Of a DNA stretch of 64,000 nucleotides, positions 61,102 through 64,000 are shown piece after piece. This stretch comes from CBDDFV01 sp965227335. Lineage in GTDB: Bacteria > Planctomycetota > Phycisphaerae > Phycisphaerales > SM1A02. The stretch is from the NCBI GenBank assembly GCA_965227335.1, contig CBDDFV010000001.1, forward strand, positions 124,001 through 188,000. Reading direction: 5' to 3'. Within the stretch, counting starts at the first letter, position 1. Each line of letters begins with the position of its first letter. Position numbers and translations under genes: made by a program. The notes under the pieces are model-generated. The model made no database searches and had not been told where the DNA came from. It saw only the letters and a list, made by a program, of their open reading frames with translations.

Positions 61102-61547
61102 AAGCCATCCTCCTCGCCGTCGGCGCCGGACTCTGCTGGGGCGTCGGTGAACTGTTCACGAAGTCCGTCCTGCACACCGGAAAGATCGGGCCGCTCACCG
61201 CGATCGCCGTCCGCTCCACCGCCGCGCTCCCCGTGCTCTGGCTCGTCTGCTGGTTCGCCGTCCACCAGCGGAAGCTCGAACCGGCGACATGGCCGCAGGC
61301 GGGCGGGCCGACGCTGTCGAAACTGATTCTCGGGTCGGGGCTGATGGCGGGCGCGGCGGGGATGATCTGCTTCTACGCCGCGCTCCACGCCGGCGAGATC
61401 TCGCGGGTGAAGCCCGTCGCCTTCGCCGTCGCGCCGGCCACCGCGGTCCTCCTCGGCGCGCTCGTGCTCGGCGAGCCGCTGACCACGAAGAAACTGCTCG
61501 CCGTCGCCATGATCCTCGGCGGCGTCGTGCTCCTCACCGGGAAGTGA
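61098..61547 (+). CDS. EamA-type small drug/metabolite transporter
   Basis: This 149-residue protein has five hydrophobic segments and the EamA half-module signature (AILLAVGAGLCWGVGELFTKSVL... SRVKPVAFAVAPATAVLLGALVLGEPLTTKKLLAVAMILGGVVLL, cited in part). It is about half the size of a ten-helix DMT transporter, so it must pair as a dimer, as EmrE-like single-module members do. It overlaps the upstream zinc-ribbon gene (ATGA). The substrate is unknown. Confidence 0.85.
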   Translation: MKAILLAVGAGLCWGVGELFTKSVLHTGKIGPLTAIAVRSTAALPVLWLVCWFAVHQRKLEPATWPQAGGPTLSKLILGSGLMAGAAGMICFYAALHAGEISRVKPVAFAVAPATAVLLGALVLGEPLTTKKLLAVAMILGGVVLLTGK

Positions 61548-61563
61548 ACCCACGGGAGATTCG

Positions 61564-62421
61564 ATGCCCACCCTCATCATCACCGGCGCGTCCGCCGGCA
61601 TCGGCGCGGCGACCGCCATCGAAGCGGCGAAGGCCGGGTACGACATTCTCCTCAACGCGCGGCGGGAGGAGAAACTCCAGCGCGTCGCCGAGGCCGTCCG
61701 TGCCCACGGACGACGCACCGCCATCGTCGCCGCCGATGTCGCGGATCCCGGCGTGAACCAGCGCCTGCTCGACGTCGCCGAGTCCGAACTCGACGGCTTC
61801 GACGCCGTCTACGCCAATGCGGGCTACGGCGTCGATCGCGCGATCGTCGCCACCAGCGACGCGGATCTCCGACGCATCTTCGAAGTCAACTTCTTCGCGG
61901 GCGTCGACCTGCTTCGCGAGGCGGCGCGTCGGATGGTGCGGGCGGAGCGGCGCGGCCGCCTCTTCATGTGTTCGAGCTGCATCGCGAAGTTCACGATCCC
62001 GTGGCACGGGCCGTACTGCGCGACGAAGGCGGCGCAGTCGCATATCTGCCGCGCGATGCGCCATGAACTTGCGCGGGCCGGCATCCAGGTGTTCAGCGTG
62101 CACCCGATCGGCACGAAGACGGAGTTCTTCGAGGTGTCGGACGAGCTCTCGGGCCGGGACGACGGACTCGATCGTTCCGCCGGCGGGCCTTTCATGCAGC
62201 CGCCGGAGCGGGTGGCCCGCGCGATCGTGCGCAACCTGAAGCGACGCAAGGCGAAGCCGGAGGTCTGGACGAGCCGCGCGATCCCGCTCTGGGCGACGGC
62301 GTGCACGCTCGCCCCGACCTGGACGGACCCCATTCTGCGCAAACTCGGACACACCCCGCAACGTCCGCCCATCCGCGCGGAGATCGAACGCTTCCTGCCC
62401 TTCGACGACTCGACCGCCTGA
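61564..62421 (+). CDS. Short-chain dehydrogenase/reductase
   Basis: This 285-residue classical SDR has the cofactor site LIITGASAGIGAATAIEAA and the basic residues after strand 2 (NARREEKL), which suggest NADP use. NAGYGVDRA, the catalytic Ser in LFMCSSCIAKF and YxxxK in YCATKAAQSH follow. A C-terminal extension of about 60 residues (RRKAKPEVWTSRAIPLWAT) may touch the membrane. GGGAGA precedes the ATG; it starts 17 bases after the EamA-type gene. The substrate is unknown. Confidence 0.93.
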   Translation: MPTLIITGASAGIGAATAIEAAKAGYDILLNARREEKLQRVAEAVRAHGRRTAIVAADVADPGVNQRLLDVAESELDGFDAVYANAGYGVDRAIVATSDADLRRIFEVNFFAGVDLLREAARRMVRAERRGRLFMCSSCIAKFTIPWHGPYCATKAAQSHICRAMRHELARAGIQVFSVHPIGTKTEFFEVSDELSGRDDGLDRSAGGPFMQPPERVARAIVRNLKRRKAKPEVWTSRAIPLWATACTLAPTWTDPILRKLGHTPQRPPIRAEIERFLPFDDSTA

Positions 62422-62552
62422 TTCCCGGACCTGCGCCGTCCTGCAATTGAGTCTCAACAGCATTCAGGCCGTCAACGCGGTTTGTGCTTTCGTCGCCGCC
62501 CCCGGCAACGGATGATTGAAGCAGACCCCGTTTACTTCGATGGAGGGATGAC

Positions 62553-62759
62553 ATGCTTTCGATTCAGGATGGACAGTGCGGCAGGTGCGCTCACTTCGGC
62601 GGCGAATCCGATGCGCCGCAGGTCGTGGAGATTCGCATCAAGGGCGTCGCGCCGGAATCACACACCGAATCGTGCGGCCACCCGGCCCACGCGAGCCTCG
62701 GTCTCCAGGTCACCGCGGTCAGCACCTGCGAAGGCTACACGCCCGCCGAAGCCGCGTAG
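62553..62759 (+). CDS. Small Cys-containing conserved-looking protein
   Basis: This 68-residue protein has four Cys (GQCGRCAHFGG, SCGHPAH, STCEGY) and two His next to them, the pattern of a small zinc- or Fe-S-binding protein. It begins MLSIQDGQCGRC; GGAGGGATG precedes the ATG closely. The TAG stop is in GTAG and is followed by a perfect GC palindrome (62763-62776), which may be the terminator or another GTAG-type repeat. No family is recognised. Confidence 0.75.
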   Translation: MLSIQDGQCGRCAHFGGESDAPQVVEIRIKGVAPESHTESCGHPAHASLGLQVTAVSTCEGYTPAEAA

Positions 62760-62777
62760 CGTCCGCCGCGCGGCGGC

Positions 62778-63287
62778 TCACCACATGAGCCCCGCCGCCC
62801 GCAGGACATAGCGCAGTCCGACATCATCCCGATCGTCGAACGCGCCGACGTCGAACGAATCGAGATCGAGCACGGCCCACGACTCGCGTCCGCCGTCGGC
62901 GGTCGCGCGCAGCAAGGGAATGACGATCTCGCTCTGGTCGCGCGGGTCGCACGCGATGTAGCCGTCGCCGAGATCCGCGACGTCGTGGACGATCAGCGTC
63001 TCCTGACTGACGAACGACTGTCCGCACGCGCCGTGCAGGCCGATCGGAGAACACGCGGGCGTGTCGCGCGACGGACCGAGGACGAGACGCTGGTCGTCCG
63101 GCGCCTCCGGCTGGTCCACGTAGAACCCGCACCACGACACGCCCGCCTCGTGGAGATGCGACCAGAGAAGGTCCGCGACGATCCGCATGCGGGCGTCGGC
63201 GTCCGCATCGCGCGGCATGGCGTCGGCCACGGCGTCGGCGATCGCGTTGTAGTCGCGGACGGGCGCGGGGGGAGCAGGCTCGGTCAT
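62778..63287 (-). CDS. msrC: Free methionine-(R)-sulfoxide reductase, GAF type
   Basis: This enzyme reduces free methionine-R-sulfoxide; it is a GAF-domain protein of about 169 residues. The three redox Cys of the YebR/fRMsr family are seen: ACSPIGLHGACG (two) and GYIACDPRDQSEIVIPL (third). The substrate pocket Trp/Phe region is VSWCGFYV. The ending LDLDSFDVGAFDDRDDVGL is typical. The start follows TATCCT-N6-ATG, which lies across the end of recJ. It protects methionine pools against oxidants and is not otherwise linked to its neighbours. Confidence 0.9.
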   Translation of the reverse strand: MTEPAPPAPVRDYNAIADAVADAMPRDADADARMRIVADLLWSHLHEAGVSWCGFYVDQPEAPDDQRLVLGPSRDTPACSPIGLHGACGQSFVSQETLIVHDVADLGDGYIACDPRDQSEIVIPLLRATADGGRESWAVLDLDSFDVGAFDDRDDVGLRYVLRAAGLMW

Positions 63288-63291
63288 GACC

Positions 63292-64000
63292 TCAGGATAC
63301 GCCCGTCCCCTCCGCCGCGCAGATCCGGACGTCCCGGATCTCCGCCTCGACCGAGGTTCGTCCGCGGAAGGTGTTGAGTTTCGGCTCGATGACCGCCTCG
63401 ACCCGCATGCCCGGCGTGAGCCGGTCCGCGAGTTCGCCCGCCCGCCACCAGACGCCCCGGATCCACCGCCGGCCTTCGGGGGTCTCCTGCCGGAAGTGGA
63501 GCGACAGGTGCTGTCCGTTCCCGCCGATCTGCTTCGCCGGACCGTCGACGACAAGATCCGCCACCCGCAGGCGAGGCGGCGGGTTGTCGCGTCCGAACGG
63601 CGACAGGCGGCGAATCCGGCCGACCGTCTCGTACTTCAGTTCGCCGAGCGAGCAGTCGCAGTCGATCTGCACGACGGAGCTGAGATCCTCCGGCGCGATG
63701 TGCGTGTTGGCGTGCGCGACGAGCGCCTCCGTGAATGCGTCGAGCGCGTCGGCGCCGAGGGCGAGGCCCGCCGCGGCGTCGTGTCCGCCGAACGAGGTCA
63801 GATGCGATGCGCACGCGGTGAGTCCGGCGTGGATCGAGTAGCCCTCGACGCTCCGGGCCGAGCCGCGCAGGACGCCGTCGTCCTGCTGCTGGAGCAGCAC
63901 CGCGGGCCGGTGGAACCGATCGACGAGACGGGAGCAGACGATGCCGATCACGCCGGGATGCCACTCGGGGTGCGCGAGCACGATCGCGCGCCGGTCATCG
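63292..64000 (-). CDS. recJ: Single-strand-specific exonuclease RecJ, 5' part cut by window edge
   Basis: This is the C-terminal part (about 236 residues) of RecJ, the 5'-3' single-strand DNA exonuclease of recombination and mismatch repair. Visible are the DHHA1 motif LAHPEWHPGVIGIVCSRLVD, RSVEGYSIHAGLTAC, SFGGHDAAAGLAL and the OB domain with LSPFGRDNPPPRLRV, ending WWRAGELADRLTPGM. The catalytic DHH half is beyond the right edge. The end of the gene contains the msrC promoter. Confidence 0.94.
   Translation of the reverse strand, partial: DDRRAIVLAHPEWHPGVIGIVCSRLVDRFHRPAVLLQQQDDGVLRGSARSVEGYSIHAGLTACASHLTSFGGHDAAAGLALGADALDAFTEALVAHANTHIAPEDLSSVVQIDCDCSLGELKYETVGRIRRLSPFGRDNPPPRLRVADLVVDGPAKQIGGNGQHLSLHFRQETPEGRRWIRGVWWRAGELADRLTPGMRVEAVIEPKLNTFRGRTSVEAEIRDVRICAAEGTGVS
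63294..63299 (-). promoter_or_regulatory. Leaderless-type -10 element of msrC
   Basis: On the minus strand TATCCT (63299 to 63294) is six bases before the msrC ATG and overlaps the recJ stop codon. Confidence 0.5.

Overview
The window is GC-rich, gene-dense DNA with strong G/C bias at third codon positions. It is most likely a member of the Planctomycetota, and probably of the Phycisphaerae. That placement is my inference, not a search result. The supporting signs are three membrane proteins with the C-x2-C-x-YD(L/V)(R/S)...CPECG zinc ribbon that is common in planctomycetes, a type II secretion/pseudopilin locus with small one-helix proteins, Rho with a long low-complexity N-terminus, a DUF1015-SerA-SerC cluster, and a lysine-rich histone H1-like protein.

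Layout. 1-4.1 kb: minus-strand secretion/pilus cluster (GspG-like and GspH-like pseudopilins, membrane-anchored proteins, a secretin cut by the left edge). 4.7-9.9 kb: PilZ protein, DUF1015 protein, serine biosynthesis (serA, serC), zinc-ribbon protein. 10-13.1 kb: a 147-bp tandem array, M19 dipeptidase, 7Fe ferredoxin, histone H1-like protein. 13.6-19.9 kb: exported protein, metG, an ECF sigma factor with its anti-sigma, and a large exported TPR protein behind a repeat-rich leader. 20-25.2 kb: ArsR-methyltransferase fusion, TPR lipoprotein, BFD-type [2Fe-2S] protein, YcgR-like PilZ protein, hslV. 25.3-28 kb: DUF2235 hydrolase, a GTAG-ended inverted-repeat element, crcB, and a ParE-type toxin-antitoxin pair. 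28-31.7 kb: nuoD, nuoE, a small gene, nuoF. 31.7-33 kb: a REP-associated tyrosine transposase (RAYT) between two copies of a palindrome array. 33-42.4 kb: aldehyde dehydrogenase, rnr, TPR lipoprotein, nfo, rho, coaE. 42.5-48.7 kb: zinc-ribbon protein, esterase, cysS, and a three-gene surface-glycan operon. 48.7-54.5 kb: a MacAB-like ABC export operon headed by a Cys-rich exported protein. 54.6-64 kb: pdxH, TPR protein with alaS, zinc-ribbon protein, EamA protein, SDR, free-methionine-sulfoxide reductase, and recJ cut by the right edge.

Two signals go beyond gene content. First, a perfect 19-bp palindrome (8-bp arms CCCCCGGC/GCCGGGGG around an asymmetric TCC/GGA loop) is scattered through the window. 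It is amplified into two five-unit arrays that flank the RAYT gene symmetrically, which is the arrangement expected of a REP/RAYT system. A second palindrome family has 5'-GTAG ends, and those GTAGs supply the TAG stop codons of neighbouring genes. Second, at least eight genes carry a -10-like hexamer (TACAAT, TACGAT, TATCAT, TATCCT, TATTCT) exactly six bases before the ATG with no ribosome-binding site, which predicts routine leaderless transcription. Genes inside operons and several other genes have clear AGGAGG-type sites, so both modes of initiation seem to coexist.
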